Assembly: GCF_010093185.1 (NCBI RefSeq) | Contig: NZ_PDWL01000015.1 | Span: 1 to 64,000, forward strand | DNA from: Pseudoxanthomonas jiangsuensis | GTDB lineage: Bacteria; Pseudomonadota; Gammaproteobacteria; Xanthomonadales; Xanthomonadaceae | DNA length: 64,000 nucleotides | Direction: 5' to 3' | Shown here: piece after piece, positions 38,553 through 48,327 of the stretch | Numbering within the stretch: position 1 is the first letter of the stretch | Layout of the letters: every line of letters starts with the position of its first letter | Translations under genes and position numbers: made by a program | Notes under the pieces: model-generated | The model's database searches: none | The model's input: only the letters and a program-made list of their open reading frames with translations | Told to the model about the DNA's origin: nothing

Positions 38553-39347
38553 CTACCACAGCTCGTGCGGGAAGGCCGCCAGCAGGCCGGCCTGGATCGC
38601 GGCCAGGTCGAAGCCGGCATTGCCCCCCAGGGCCACGCACTCGTCCACGCTGCCCCCGGAATGCCATCGCACCCGCCCGGTGCCGGCGTAGTAATCGTCG
38701 TACTTGAAGCGGTCCTCGCCGTTGCCCCAGTCCAGGTACACCGCGGGAATGCCGTAGGCCTCGGCCAGGACCAGGCCGTGCAGGGAGCTGCTCACCACCA
38801 GCCGCGCCCCAAGCAGGCGGCGCATGAAGGTCACCGGCGGGCAATCCGGCGCGACCAGCAGGGCGGCGTGCTCGCGGTACTTCTCCAGCGGCTCGTTGAA
38901 GTGCGGCACGATCGCCAGCGGGCGCGGCTGGCCGGGCCCGAGCAGGGCGGCCGGAAAGAACAGCGGCATCAGCAGGCCCGGATCGCCGAACACTTCGGGC
39001 ACCGCGATCCCGCGTTCGCGCAGGAAGCGCGCGGTCAGCGGGCCGCGCACCGCGCGCACGTCGAGGTCGTCGAAGCGATGCAGATCCGCCGCCACCTTGC
39101 CGTTGACCCCGCTGCCCCAGACGGTGTCGCCGCTGGCGGCGAAGTGCAGCACCGAACCGATCGCGAGCAGCCGCCGGCGGGTGTTGCGCTTGGCCGCCAG
39201 GCGCCGGTCGCGCAAGGCCAGCACCCGAGAGACGATCACCTGCGAGAGCTGGTCGCCCATGTTGATGCGGCCGTCGCGCGGCCGCCACCAGTACAAAGCG
39301 CGCCGCTCGGCGCGTTCGGTCCAGGCGTGCAGCAGGACATCGAGCAT
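38553..39347 (-). CDS. gumL: GumL, polysaccharide pyruvyl transferase
   Basis: A 264-residue ketal pyruvyl transferase that, in xanthan, moves pyruvate from phosphoenolpyruvate to the terminal mannose. INMGDQLSQVIV, TVWGSGVNGKVA, GDPGLLMPLFFP and SSSLHGLVLAEAYGIPAVYLDWG are the family blocks. The start at 39347 (MLDVLLHAW) is preferred over 39365 because GAAAGG sits six bases upstream. The gene lies 53 bases after gumK. Its presence predicts a pyruvylated, hence more acidic, polymer; Xylella, for comparison, lacks gumL. Confidence 0.93.
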   Translation of the reverse strand: MLDVLLHAWTERAERRALYWWRPRDGRINMGDQLSQVIVSRVLALRDRRLAAKRNTRRRLLAIGSVLHFAASGDTVWGSGVNGKVAADLHRFDDLDVRAVRGPLTARFLRERGIAVPEVFGDPGLLMPLFFPAALLGPGQPRPLAIVPHFNEPLEKYREHAALLVAPDCPPVTFMRRLLGARLVVSSSLHGLVLAEAYGIPAVYLDWGNGEDRFKYDDYYAGTGRVRWHSGGSVDECVALGGNAGFDLAAIQAGLLAAFPHELW

Positions 39348-39400
39348 GGGCCGCCTTTCGCTCATGGGGGGAATGGAAGGATGCGCATCCGCGGCGGCGC

Positions 39401-40609
39401 TCACCGGCCGTGCTCCGCGACGGCGATCCGGGTATCGGGGAAGCGCGCCGGGTCCAGCACCCGGTCGGTGGTCTGCGCCCAGTCCAGCCAGCGCCGGGCC
39501 GGTGCGCGCGGCGCCTCCAGCGCGTGCGCGACCGCCGCCAGCAGCGAATCGGCGTCCCCGGGCGTGTAGCCGTGGCGGGAGCCGCGCCCGCCGACCACCG
39601 CGTGCGGGCATACCGCCGGCAGGCCGAAGAACTCGTATTGCAGCAGCTTCATCGAGCTGTCGGCCAGGTAGGCCGGCACCTGCGGCGAGGCGTAGGGCGC
39701 GATCCCGATGCGCGCATGCCTGATGTAGCCGATGGTCTGCGCATGCGCCATCTCGCCATGGACGACGACGTTGTCGCCGTAGTCCGGATGCCGGCCCATG
39801 CCCGAGCCGATCACGTGGAAGGTGACCTGCGGGAACGCGCGGCCGGCGGCCACGAACACCCGCGGATCGAACAGCATCGAGCCCACCGAGACCGCGTGGA
39901 TGCCCTCGCCGTAGGGAGAGGGATCGCCCAGCTCCGCCAGCCCGGGATCGATGCCGTGGCCGACGTGGAAGACGTTGCCGGCGCCGGCGATCTCGCCGGC
40001 CATCGCCGGCGAGACCAGCGCGATCGCGTCCAGCATCGGCGCGACCCGGTCGAAGGTGCGCGTGATCCAGGCGGCGACGTCGATCGCCGACAGCGCGTCG
40101 GAAGCGCGGTAGACCAGGCGCGCGGCCGGGTTGAGCCGGCGCGCCAGCTCGATGAAGGCGATCGCGGTGCCGCTCTCGAACACGATCACGTCGGCCTCGG
40201 CGATCCATCGCCGCAGGACCGGCGGCGGATGCCGCGCGTACCAGCCGAACATCGCGTCCTCCAGCGGCCGCGCCCAGCGCCGGCGGCTGTTGAACGGATG
40301 CACCAGGCTGCGCCACAGGTAGCACTCCACGCCGTCCTCGTGGCGCCCGACGCGGTTGGCCTGCTCGTCCAGGACCAGGCGCGCATCGCCCTTCCAGCGC
40401 GACAGGCGGCTGTAGCGCAGGGAGAAGAACCGGGTCGGGCCGCGTCGGGCCAGCTCGCGGGCGATGAAGTGGATGTTGGCCCGGCGCGGGGTGCGGTAGT
40501 CGTGCGCGGAGAGGACCAGGTGGTTGGGCCTGCGCGCGGCGGCGGCGACCGCGGTCTCGCCCGGCGCATGCATGGATGTGGGCGGCGGCTGCAGGATGGC
40601 GGAATTCAT
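39401..40609 (-). CDS. gumK: GumK, beta-glucuronosyltransferase (GT70)
   Basis: A 402-residue enzyme that adds glucuronic acid to the lipid-linked mannose-cellobiose intermediate in xanthan synthesis. The sequence follows the X. campestris GumK, from memory, almost throughout: [49 protein letters not shown] [37 protein letters not shown] and [20 protein letters not shown]. The catalytic aspartate region near the N-terminus (HDYRTP) is kept. A variable proline-rich leader of about 25 residues precedes the domain; ATG 40573 is a possible later start. It overlaps gumJ by four bases. Confidence 0.96.
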   Translation of the reverse strand: MNSAILQPPPTSMHAPGETAVAAAARRPNHLVLSAHDYRTPRRANIHFIARELARRGPTRFFSLRYSRLSRWKGDARLVLDEQANRVGRHEDGVECYLWRSLVHPFNSRRRWARPLEDAMFGWYARHPPPVLRRWIAEADVIVFESGTAIAFIELARRLNPAARLVYRASDALSAIDVAAWITRTFDRVAPMLDAIALVSPAMAGEIAGAGNVFHVGHGIDPGLAELGDPSPYGEGIHAVSVGSMLFDPRVFVAAGRAFPQVTFHVIGSGMGRHPDYGDNVVVHGEMAHAQTIGYIRHARIGIAPYASPQVPAYLADSSMKLLQYEFFGLPAVCPHAVVGGRGSRHGYTPGDADSLLAAVAHALEAPRAPARRWLDWAQTTDRVLDPARFPDTRIAVAEHGR

Positions 40610-42099
40610 CGCGGGCTCCTGGCTTCGGCGAGCAGATGGCGGATATGGACGATCGCGGCCACGTCGCGGCGGAACGCGGGCCACAGCAGGCAGACCAGGG
40701 CGAAGCCGACGGTCATCGCCGCGGTGCCGGCCAGCAGCCGCCACTCCAGCGGGCCGTCGATCCAGGCAGAAACCTCCGCCGACAACCAGGCGCACAGCCC
40801 GTAGCCGATCACCGCGCGGGCGCCGTTGTTGAACATGGCCAGCGCCGGTGCGTCGCTGATCCGGCCGATCCAGGCCAGCGACAGGGGCCAGAGCAGCAAA
40901 AGCCCTAGCGCATAGCCGGCGGCGACGCCCTCCACGCCCCAGGCCGCTCCGGCCACGACGCAGGCGACCAGCAGCGAACGGCCGACCAGCGCGTAGGCGA
41001 GCTGCGCCCGCATCAGGCCCTTGGCCAGGAACACCCAGTACGTCGCGTAGGCCGCCGCCTGGAACACCCCGCCCAAAGCCAGCCACTGGAACAAGGGCAC
41101 AGCCGGCCGCCACTGCTCGCCCAGCAGCAGGACCATCAGCGGCAAGGCCTGGGCGCAGGCGTAGGCGAACAGCGCGGCCATCGCGTGCACCAGCACGGTC
41201 TGCCCGCGCAACAGGAACGCGGCGAAGCGCGCCGGTTCGTCGCGTAGCTGCGACAGCACCGGCAGGGCGACCGTGGTGGCCGGGGCGCTGACCTGGTTGA
41301 GCGGCATCATCAGCAGCTGGAACGCGCGGTTGTACAGGCCCAGCGGTTCGGCGCCCATGCGCACGCCGATCAGCACCTGGCCGACGTTGCGGCTGGCATA
41401 GCCCAGCAGCTGCGCCAGCACCAGGCTGCCGCCGAAGCCGAGGAACTGCCCGACCGCCGCGTCGCGGCGGTAGCCGCGCGGGAGCCAGCGCGCGCACAGC
41501 ATCGCCAGCGTCAGGGTGGCCGCCGCCTGCACCAGCTGCTGCACCACCAGGGCCCAGAAGCCGGCACCGGCCAGCGCCGCGGCCACCGCCGCGACCAGCC
41601 CGGCAACCTGGCCGCCGACGTCGCCCAGGGCCAGCTGGCCGAAGCGCAGGTCGCGGCTGAGATGGGCGCGGTACTGGGTGGCCATGCCGTTGAGCAGGAA
41701 GGTCGCCGCCAGCGCCTGCGAGATCGCGACCAGCGCCGGCTCGCGGTACAGGTCCGCGATCGCCTGCGCGCCGCCGAACACAGCCGCCGCCAGTCCCAGG
41801 CCGATCAGGGCGTTGATCCAGAACAGGTTGTCGCGCTGCGCCCGGCTGAGCTGGCGGGCCTGGATCGCCGCCGACGACAGGCCGAAGTCGCGCAAGATCT
41901 CGGCCACGCCGACGATCGCGGTGACCATCGCCATCAGGCCGTAGTCGTGCGGGGTGAGCAGCCGCGCCAGCAGCACGATGCCGCCGAACTGGACCAGCAT
42001 GCGCACGCCCTGCCCGGCCATGGTCACCGCCGCGCCGCCGGCGGCGCGCGCGCCCAGCCGCGGTGGCGGCAAAGGCAATGGCGGCGCCTGCCCGCTCAT
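40606..42099 (-). CDS. gumJ: GumJ, Wzx-type lipid-linked oligosaccharide flippase
   Basis: A 497-residue polytopic membrane protein of the MOP flippase family, with about 12 hydrophobic segments. [20 protein letters not shown] and [17 protein letters not shown] form the N-terminal signature of WzxC-like proteins, and [16 protein letters not shown] [20 protein letters not shown] lies in the middle. It moves the finished lipid-linked repeat unit across the inner membrane for GumE. Starts and stops overlap both neighbours (ATGA at 40606-40609 and 42096-42099). Confidence 0.94.
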   Translation of the reverse strand: MSGQAPPLPLPPPRLGARAAGGAAVTMAGQGVRMLVQFGGIVLLARLLTPHDYGLMAMVTAIVGVAEILRDFGLSSAAIQARQLSRAQRDNLFWINALIGLGLAAAVFGGAQAIADLYREPALVAISQALAATFLLNGMATQYRAHLSRDLRFGQLALGDVGGQVAGLVAAVAAALAGAGFWALVVQQLVQAAATLTLAMLCARWLPRGYRRDAAVGQFLGFGGSLVLAQLLGYASRNVGQVLIGVRMGAEPLGLYNRAFQLLMMPLNQVSAPATTVALPVLSQLRDEPARFAAFLLRGQTVLVHAMAALFAYACAQALPLMVLLLGEQWRPAVPLFQWLALGGVFQAAAYATYWVFLAKGLMRAQLAYALVGRSLLVACVVAGAAWGVEGVAAGYALGLLLLWPLSLAWIGRISDAPALAMFNNGARAVIGYGLCAWLSAEVSAWIDGPLEWRLLAGTAAMTVGFALVCLLWPAFRRDVAAIVHIRHLLAEARSPR

Positions 42100-43127
42100 G
42101 CCCGCGCCTCCACACCGCGCCCCAGCGCGGCCAGGTAGCTGCGGTGGTGCTGGCGGCCGATCGCGTCCCAGTCGCGCCGCGACAGGTCCGGCACGACGCC
42201 GCGCGGGACGTTGCGCACCCACGCCAGGGTCCGCGCCAGCAAGGCCGGTTCCAGCTCGCCGTCGTACAGGTGCACCCAGCCCGGTCCGACCTCTTCGGCG
42301 ATGGCGGCGTTGGCCTCGCTCCACGGCGCCAGCACCGGCCGCTCCAGCGACAGCGCCAGCAGCAAGGTGCCGGAGTTGTGCATCTGCCGGTACGGCAGCA
42401 CCACCAGTTCGGCCAGACCCACTTCCCGCGCCAGGGTGGCGTCGTCGACGTAGGCCAGTTCGGCGCTGATGCGCGGATCGCGCCGGCAGGCGTCGCGCAC
42501 GGCCTGACCGATGGCATCGTCGGCGGGCCTGCCGCAGATCCGCAGCTGGACCCCGCGGTCGTCCAGCCCCTGCACCGCCGCTATCAGGGTCTCCACGCCC
42601 TTGTACCGGCGCAGCAGGCCGAAATGCAGCAGGCGGCCGCGCTCCGGCGCCGGACGCGGCAGCCCGGCGAACCAGTCGCGGTAGTGACCGTGGAGGATGG
42701 TGTCGGTGGCCGGCGCGCGCGCCGGGGTGGTGGCGTTGATCCGGATCCAGCGCCGGGTCGCCCGGTCGATCCGCGCCAGCAGCCAGCGCTCGAACGCGCC
42801 GTGGCTCTCGTGCGGCTGCAGGTTGTGCAGGGTCCGCACCACCGGCGTGCGGCACAGCCGCAGCCGGGCCAGCAGCAGCACGGCGCACAGGCGCTTGGCC
42901 CAGGTCCCGAGCCGGCCCGGATGGCGCAGCAGGTATTCGGGCCAGTGCAGGTGCAGCACGTCGTAGCGCGACAGCAGGGCTGCGCGCATCGAGAAGTGGC
43001 GCTGTTCCACCGGCGGCGGCAGCGCGCGATAGAGCTGGGTCAGGTAGGGATTGGTGGTCGCCCCGGCCTGCTCGGTCGAGAACAGCACGACCAGCGATCC
43101 GTCCGCATCCTTCCGGCGCACGTCCAT
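42096..43127 (-). CDS. gumI: GumI-type mannosyltransferase
   Basis: A 343-residue glycosyltransferase in the gumI position, with length close to X. campestris GumI (about 349). It has no signal or membrane segment. [49 protein letters not shown] and [25 protein letters not shown] form a GT-B layout with a C-terminal donor site. In xanthan GumI adds the terminal mannose in beta-1,4 linkage to glucuronic acid. The assignment leans on position and architecture. It overlaps gumH by one base and gumJ by four. Confidence 0.85.
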   Translation of the reverse strand: MDVRRKDADGSLVVLFSTEQAGATTNPYLTQLYRALPPPVEQRHFSMRAALLSRYDVLHLHWPEYLLRHPGRLGTWAKRLCAVLLLARLRLCRTPVVRTLHNLQPHESHGAFERWLLARIDRATRRWIRINATTPARAPATDTILHGHYRDWFAGLPRPAPERGRLLHFGLLRRYKGVETLIAAVQGLDDRGVQLRICGRPADDAIGQAVRDACRRDPRISAELAYVDDATLAREVGLAELVVLPYRQMHNSGTLLLALSLERPVLAPWSEANAAIAEEVGPGWVHLYDGELEPALLARTLAWVRNVPRGVVPDLSRRDWDAIGRQHHRSYLAALGRGVEARA

Positions 43128-44269
43128 CAGGCGGCCTCCGGATGCCGCCGGCGCGGCGCGCGCAGGGCCTGCTCGTACTCGTCGAGGTAGCGCGCGCCGA
43201 CCCGCTCCCAGCCGTAGCGCGCCGCGAACCCGCGGCAGGCGGCCTGCATCGCCGCCAGCCCCTCGTCGCTGCGCGCCGCCAGCGCCTGGACCGCGGCGGC
43301 GGCCGCATCCGGTTGCCCCGCCTCGACCAGTACCCCGGCCCCGGATTCGTGGTGCAGCCGCGCGAACGGCGGGATCGCGCTGAGCACCGGCAGCAGCCCG
43401 GCGCTCATCGCCTCGACCGCGGCCAGCCCGAAGCCTTCGTGCCGGGACAGGCAGACGAAGAACTGCGCCTGGCGGATGCAGGCACGCAACCGCTCCAGGG
43501 TCGGCGCCACCACCAGCTCGACGTGCTGCTCCAGGCCACGCCGGACGATCTGTTCGCGCAAGGTTTCCCGGTCGAAGTCGTACTCGCGCCCGGCCAGGAT
43601 CAGCCGCCAGCGCCGGTCGTGGCCACGCAGGGCGCGCAGCAGGTCCAGGGTCTCCAGCAGTCCCTTGTTGACCGACCAGCGCCCGAAATAGAGCAGGGTC
43701 CGCCCCGGCCGCGCGCAGGCCAGGCCGGCGAACTTGTCCACGTCCACGCCGTTCTCGATCACCCGCAGCCGCTGCGGCGCCACCACCTGCGCGAACACGT
43801 CGCCGTCGTTCTCGCTGGTGGCCACGATCCGGGCATAGGCGCGCGCCGAGGCCCGGGTCAGGGTGTTGAACCACACCCGCTTCAGGCCCGAGGCGTAGGC
43901 GGTGTGGAAGAAGCCGCCGTGGGTGGAGGCCAGCAGCGGCCGGCGGTGCAAAAGCCGGGTCAGGGCCAGGTAGTCGTAGAAGAAGTCGATGCCGTGCACG
44001 TGCACCAGGTGGGCGCCCTGCAGGGCCGACAGCACCGACGGCGCCAGCGGATAGCGCGCCGAGCCGGCATAGCCGATCCGCCGCACGGGAATCCCCTCAT
44101 GCAGGTCGCGCGCCGGCAGCCGCTCATCCGGCGCGGTGAACAGCCGGTCCAGGCTCAGCACCTGGACCTCGCCACCGAGTCGGGCGTGGTGCCGCGCCAG
44201 GTTGAGCACGACCTCCTCCATGCCGCCAACGGAAGGGTGGAACTGGCGCACCACGTGCACGACCTTCAT
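43127..44269 (-). CDS. gumH: GumH, alpha-1,3-mannosyltransferase (GT4)
   Basis: A 380-residue GT-B retaining glycosyltransferase. It opens MKVVHVVRQFHPSVGGMEEV, as X. campestris GumH does from memory, and keeps HVHGIDFFYDYLALT, STHGGFFHTAYASG, VIENGVDVDKF, LLYFGRWSVNKGLLETL and the donor-site motif CLSRHEGFGLAAVEAMSAG (E-x7-E). It adds the inner mannose to the cellobiose lipid. It is coupled with gumF (ATGA) upstream and gumI (TGATG) downstream. Confidence 0.95.
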   Translation of the reverse strand: MKVVHVVRQFHPSVGGMEEVVLNLARHHARLGGEVQVLSLDRLFTAPDERLPARDLHEGIPVRRIGYAGSARYPLAPSVLSALQGAHLVHVHGIDFFYDYLALTRLLHRRPLLASTHGGFFHTAYASGLKRVWFNTLTRASARAYARIVATSENDGDVFAQVVAPQRLRVIENGVDVDKFAGLACARPGRTLLYFGRWSVNKGLLETLDLLRALRGHDRRWRLILAGREYDFDRETLREQIVRRGLEQHVELVVAPTLERLRACIRQAQFFVCLSRHEGFGLAAVEAMSAGLLPVLSAIPPFARLHHESGAGVLVEAGQPDAAAAAVQALAARSDEGLAAMQAACRGFAARYGWERVGARYLDEYEQALRAPRRRHPEAA

Positions 44270-45324
44270 CGCCGGCCCGCCTCCGGCATGCCTACCGCCG
44301 GCTCCCGGGACGGAGGCGCGACGCCGAGCATCCACGGCGCCCAGCGCACCAGGATCCAGCGCAGGGGAACGGCCGCCAGCAGAGCCAGCACGCTCACCCC
44401 CAGCGCCCAGCCCAGCCCCGGCGGCGACTGCACGCCGGCCAGCGAGCGCACCCCGGACAGGACGAAGAACACCGGGAAATGCGTGCCCAGGATCAGCAGG
44501 GTGTTGCGCCCGATCCACTGCACCGCCGGCCAGTGCCCGATCCGGGCCGCCACGCCAAGGACCATTCCCGCGCCCAGCAAAGCCACCAGCAGGAACAGCG
44601 GCGGCCACTGGCCGAAGCGCAGCATGTTGACGTCGACCCGGCCGTTCAGCCACGCCAGCGGCAGCCAGGCCGCGGCCAGCAGCAGCGCCATGCCCTTCCA
44701 CTCCAGGAACGCGCGCGCCCGTGCCGGAGGCCGGCCCACCGCCGCGCCGCAAGCGAAGAAGAACAGCGCCACCGGAAGCACATCCAAGCCCCAGGGCAGG
44801 CGCAGGCCCAGCGGCGGGAACCAGGCGATCCAGGCCCATGCCACCGCAGCGGCAACCGCCGCCAGCAGCGAGGGCGGCAGGCGCCGGACCAGCGGGCGGA
44901 ATGCCAGCACGGTGACGAACAGCGCCGGCAGGAACCACAGCGCCGGCTGCACGTACAGGCCCGGCCCGTTGGCCCGCAACGCGCCGAGCAGCGGATCCCA
45001 CCAGGGCAGATCGCCCCAGCGCGCAGCCTTCTCGCCGATGTGGCGGGTCAGCAGCCAGTACAGGTAGGCCAGCAGGAAGAAGCCCAGGTACGGCAGCAGC
45101 AGTCCGCGCGCCAGCCGGACCAAGGCCTGCGCATCGCTGCGCGCCTGCCCGTGGACGGTGGTGACCCAGCCCGACACCAGGAAGAACAGCGGCACGTTGA
45201 AGCTGAACACCAGCAGGGCGAACCCGCCCGGGATGCCGCGTGCATGCCCCAGCACCACCAGCACGATCGCGATCGCCCGGGCCGCGTCCAGTCGGGTGTC
45301 GCGCCGGGTCAGAAGCGCGCTCAT
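44266..45324 (-). CDS. gumF: GumF-type acyltransferase
   Basis: A 352-residue integral-membrane acyltransferase (acyltransferase 3 family), about ten hydrophobic segments. RLDAARAIAIVLVVLGHARG holds the conserved RxxxxR/H region, FNVPLFFLVSGWV follows, and NTLLILGTHFPVFFVL lies near the C-terminus. In X. campestris GumF O-acetylates the inner mannose and its paralogue GumG the outer one. Only one such gene is present, directly between gumE and gumH, so I call it gumF by position; GumG function cannot be excluded. It overlaps both neighbours by four bases. Confidence 0.87.
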   Translation of the reverse strand: MSALLTRRDTRLDAARAIAIVLVVLGHARGIPGGFALLVFSFNVPLFFLVSGWVTTVHGQARSDAQALVRLARGLLLPYLGFFLLAYLYWLLTRHIGEKAARWGDLPWWDPLLGALRANGPGLYVQPALWFLPALFVTVLAFRPLVRRLPPSLLAAVAAAVAWAWIAWFPPLGLRLPWGLDVLPVALFFFACGAAVGRPPARARAFLEWKGMALLLAAAWLPLAWLNGRVDVNMLRFGQWPPLFLLVALLGAGMVLGVAARIGHWPAVQWIGRNTLLILGTHFPVFFVLSGVRSLAGVQSPPGLGWALGVSVLALLAAVPLRWILVRWAPWMLGVAPPSREPAVGMPEAGRR

Positions 45325-46628
45325 CGCGCCGACTCCGCCGCTGCGGGAATGCGGTGCGCCGGGCCTGCCGGCTGCAGCCGCGCGCCCGCCTGCCACAGCA
45401 CGCCGCAGACGAACCACCACAAGGCCGCGGTCTTGATCGAGAAGTAGCCGTTGGACACCAGCAGGCTCAGGGCGAAGGCGAAGATCGCCAGGTGCTTGAA
45501 CAGCCGCCCCTCCCTGCCCGGCAGCACCAGCAGGAACGAATACGCCAGCAGGAACGCCAGCACCCCCGGCAGCGACTGCGAGCCGATGAAGTAGGCGATG
45601 CCGCTGTCGAAGTAGCGGTAGGCCGAGCCCGGGTCCATCCCCATCCATTCCTGGAAGGAGAGCCCGCGGATCGAATCCACCGAGAAGAAGACCCGGCCCA
45701 GCAGGGTGTCGTCGAAGGCCTCGACCCCGGCCACTGCCACCAGCCCGGCGCCGGCGAACAGCACCACGCCGAACACCGCGAACGCCAGGCGCTGGTCCAG
45801 CCGCCGGAACAGCGGCGCCAGCACCAGCATCAGCAGGCAGGTACCCGCCGCCAGCCGCCCGTCCGAGGCCAGCACCAGGAACACCACCAGCGCCGCCGCC
45901 AGCGCCTGCGCCGGAAGCCCCAGGTGGCGTCGGAACGCCAGCACCGTGGCCGCGAAGAAGATGATGAAATTGCCCATGGTCACCGGCTCGACGAAGATCG
46001 ACGAGGCGCGCGGCAGATCGCTGGACGGCAGGAAGTTGCGCGCGCCGGGCCGGGTCGCGCTGACGTACAGGTTGCTGTCCTGGTTCCAGAATCCGGCCGC
46101 GCTGGCGCCGCGCGCGTTGACGAAGTAGCTCTTCGGGTTGACCACCTCGCCGTAGGCCTGCGGCGCGGCCAGCTCGAACGCCGCCACCATCGCCACCAGC
46201 AGGGCCAGGCCCAGGCACAGCCGCGGCAGCGAGCCGCGATATCCCGCGCCCAGCACCAGGAAGGCGAAGGCGATCAGCGCATCGCGCAGGAACTTGGGAT
46301 CGATCTGCCCGCTGGCCAGGCTGCGCAGCCAGGCCAGCGCGACCACGAAGCCCAGGCCGCCGACCACCAGGGCCGCGCGCCGGCGGTCCAGCGACCACAG
46401 CCCCAGCACGAAGCAGGCCGCGTAGACCGCGAACTCGATCGCATAGGTCACCGCCGGGCCGACGGCGAAGACATTGGCGTTGACCAGCGCCAGCACGAAG
46501 TTGTAGCCGATGCCGAGCACCAGCACCGCCTCGATCGCGCGGCTGCGCCAGCGCGCCCGCCGCGCGTCCGTCCATGGACGCGGCGCGGGCGGCGAGGCGA
46601 TGCCCGGGTGGATGCCGGTCGCGGCCAC
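45321..46628 (-). CDS. gumE: GumE, Wzy-like polysaccharide polymerase (GTG start)
   Basis: A 435-residue polytopic membrane protein, about 12 segments, in the gumE position and of the expected length (about 432 in X. campestris). VLVLGIGYNFVLALVNANVFA, a long periplasmic loop with PKSYFVNARGASAAGFWNQD, and SIFVEPVTMGNFIIFF resemble GumE. It polymerises the lipid-linked pentasaccharide. The reading frame starts with GTG at 46628, one base after the gumD stop (TGA C GTG); no ATG lies upstream in frame, so translation depends on gumD ribosomes. Confidence 0.9.
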   Translation of the reverse strand: MAATGIHPGIASPPAPRPWTDARRARWRSRAIEAVLVLGIGYNFVLALVNANVFAVGPAVTYAIEFAVYAACFVLGLWSLDRRRAALVVGGLGFVVALAWLRSLASGQIDPKFLRDALIAFAFLVLGAGYRGSLPRLCLGLALLVAMVAAFELAAPQAYGEVVNPKSYFVNARGASAAGFWNQDSNLYVSATRPGARNFLPSSDLPRASSIFVEPVTMGNFIIFFAATVLAFRRHLGLPAQALAAALVVFLVLASDGRLAAGTCLLMLVLAPLFRRLDQRLAFAVFGVVLFAGAGLVAVAGVEAFDDTLLGRVFFSVDSIRGLSFQEWMGMDPGSAYRYFDSGIAYFIGSQSLPGVLAFLLAYSFLLVLPGREGRLFKHLAIFAFALSLLVSNGYFSIKTAALWWFVCGVLWQAGARLQPAGPAHRIPAAAESAR

Positions 46629-46629
46629 G

Positions 46630-48090
46630 TCAGTACGCGTTCTTCTGGCCGAGCACGCGCACCACGGTGAGCGCGATGATCTTCAGGTCCAGCCACAGCG
46701 ACCAGCGGCGGATGTAGTCCAGGTCGTACTGCACCCGCTTCTTCATCGTGCGCAGCTCGGGGGTCTCGCCGCGGTAGCCGTTCACCTGCGCCCAGCCGGT
46801 GATCCCGGGTTTGACGTAGTGCCTGTGCATGTAGTGCTGGATCAGCCGCTCGTAGTAGGTGTTGTGCTGGGCTGCGTGCGGCCGCGGGCCGACCAGCGAC
46901 ATGCTGCCGCCGAGCACGTTGAACAGCTGCGGCAGTTCGTCCAGGCTGGTGCGGCGCAGGAACGCGCCGAAGGGCGTGACCCGGCTGTCGTTGCGGGTGG
47001 CCTGCGCCGGCCCGGCGGCGCCGCTGGCATGCATCCGCATCGAGCGGAACTTGAGCATCCAGAACTCGCGCCCGCCCAGGCCGTGCCGCCTTTGCCGGAA
47101 CAGGGCCGGCCCCGGCGAACCGAGCTTCACCCCGATGGCAATGGCCAGCATCAGCGGCCACAGCACCAGGATCGCCAGCAGCGCCAGCAGCCGGTCCAGC
47201 AGCGACTTGGCGACGATGAAGTAGCTGCTGCGGTCCACCCCTCCCTGGCGCAGGTTGATCACCGGCACGCTGCCGATCTGGTCGCCCTGCTGGTTGAGCA
47301 TGCCGAAGTCGAACAGGTCGGGCACCAGCTTCAGGTTGATCGGGTAGTGCTCCAGGCGCGCGAGCAGGTCCTTGATCCGGTCGCGCTCGCCCAGCGGCAG
47401 CGAGATCCAGACCTGGTCGACCCGGTTGTGCTCCAGGTAGTCGATCAGCTCCTCCGGGTCGCCCAGGCACGGCAGGTCATCGCGCCGGCTGCCGGCGATG
47501 CGCAGGTCGTAGGGGCTGCGGAAATAACCGACCACCTCCATCCCGACCCAGGGATTGCGCTGCAGGTAGTGGTCGATCTTGACCACCGGCTGGCGCAGCC
47601 CGACCACGACCACCCGCTGCACGTCCATGCCGTGGGCGCGAAGGCCGTTGAGGAACAGGCGCAGCAGGGTCCGCGCGACCACCAGGGTGGCCAGGCCGCC
47701 GACGAACCACAGCACGATCCACAGCCGCGACACGGTCTGGCCGTACTGGATCACCAGCGCGTGCACCGAGAACAGGGCGAACACCCCGCCGAAGGCGCAG
47801 CCGAGGATCAGCAGCTCCTGGCGCAGGCCCCTGCCGCGCCAGCTGCGGTACAGCGGGAACAACGCGAAACAGATCACCGCGTAGAGCAGGGTGGTGCCGA
47901 TCGCGACCCGGTAGGCCGCAGCGGGCAGGGCCGTGCCGTAGAGCAGGCGGTAGGCGACCAGGGCGCTGGCCACCACGACCGCCAGGTCGAACACGCGCAA
48001 CATCAGGTCGGCCGCGGCCGCGTACTTGGTCAACAACCGCGGCGACGCGGCCGTGGTGTAGGTGGTACTGCTCAGGTCTGCGAGTAGCAT
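46630..48090 (-). CDS. gumD: GumD, undecaprenyl-phosphate glucose phosphotransferase
   Basis: A 486-residue WbaP/GumD-type priming enzyme that transfers glucose-1-phosphate to undecaprenyl phosphate, starting xanthan repeat assembly. Four to five N-terminal membrane segments precede a CoA-binding-like middle domain (VVVVGLRQPVVKIDHYLQRN) and the catalytic sugar transferase domain: KLGSPGPALFRQRRHGLGGREF, LRRTSLDELPQLFNVLGGSM, SLVGPRPH and KPGITGWAQVNGYRGET. The start at 48090 has GGAGG eight bases upstream. A 237-base gap with a hairpin separates it from gumC. Confidence 0.97.
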   Translation of the reverse strand: MLLADLSSTTYTTAASPRLLTKYAAAADLMLRVFDLAVVVASALVAYRLLYGTALPAAAYRVAIGTTLLYAVICFALFPLYRSWRGRGLRQELLILGCAFGGVFALFSVHALVIQYGQTVSRLWIVLWFVGGLATLVVARTLLRLFLNGLRAHGMDVQRVVVVGLRQPVVKIDHYLQRNPWVGMEVVGYFRSPYDLRIAGSRRDDLPCLGDPEELIDYLEHNRVDQVWISLPLGERDRIKDLLARLEHYPINLKLVPDLFDFGMLNQQGDQIGSVPVINLRQGGVDRSSYFIVAKSLLDRLLALLAILVLWPLMLAIAIGVKLGSPGPALFRQRRHGLGGREFWMLKFRSMRMHASGAAGPAQATRNDSRVTPFGAFLRRTSLDELPQLFNVLGGSMSLVGPRPHAAQHNTYYERLIQHYMHRHYVKPGITGWAQVNGYRGETPELRTMKKRVQYDLDYIRRWSLWLDLKIIALTVVRVLGQKNAY

Positions 48091-48294
48091 GGGGGTTTCC
48101 TCCAAGCCTTCCGGACATGGCGCGCGGGGGATCACGCCCTGTCCTTCGTGCCTCGATTGCCTGCCGCACGCCGCCGTGGCGCCCTCCTCGCCGGCCCCGG
48201 GTCATGCGACAGCCCTGCATTTCCAACGAGCCGAAGCCCGATCGATCCTCATGTCCTGGTCTCTCGCTCCACCTCCTCCGGTTATGGAAAACAC

Positions 48295-48316
48295 GATGCG
48301 GCGGCAGCGCCGCGTC
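48295..48316 (-). terminator. Hairpin in the gumC-gumD gap, possible attenuator
   Basis: On the minus strand GACGCGGCG pairs with CGCCGCATC (one mismatch, four-base loop), followed by GTGTTTTCC. It lies 12 bases after the gumC stop. The rest of the gap to the gumD start (48091-48294) holds a GGAGGAGGTGG purine stretch but no convincing gene. It could reduce gumD-to-gumN expression relative to gumBC, or a separate promoter may lie here. Confidence 0.4.
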
Positions 48317-48327
48317 GGGCGTCGAAC

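Noticed and set aside
48091..48253. Short peptide starting at 48253 in the gumC-gumD gap
   Set aside because: Sixteen codons with the ribosome-site-like AGGA touching the ATG; no support beyond an open frame.
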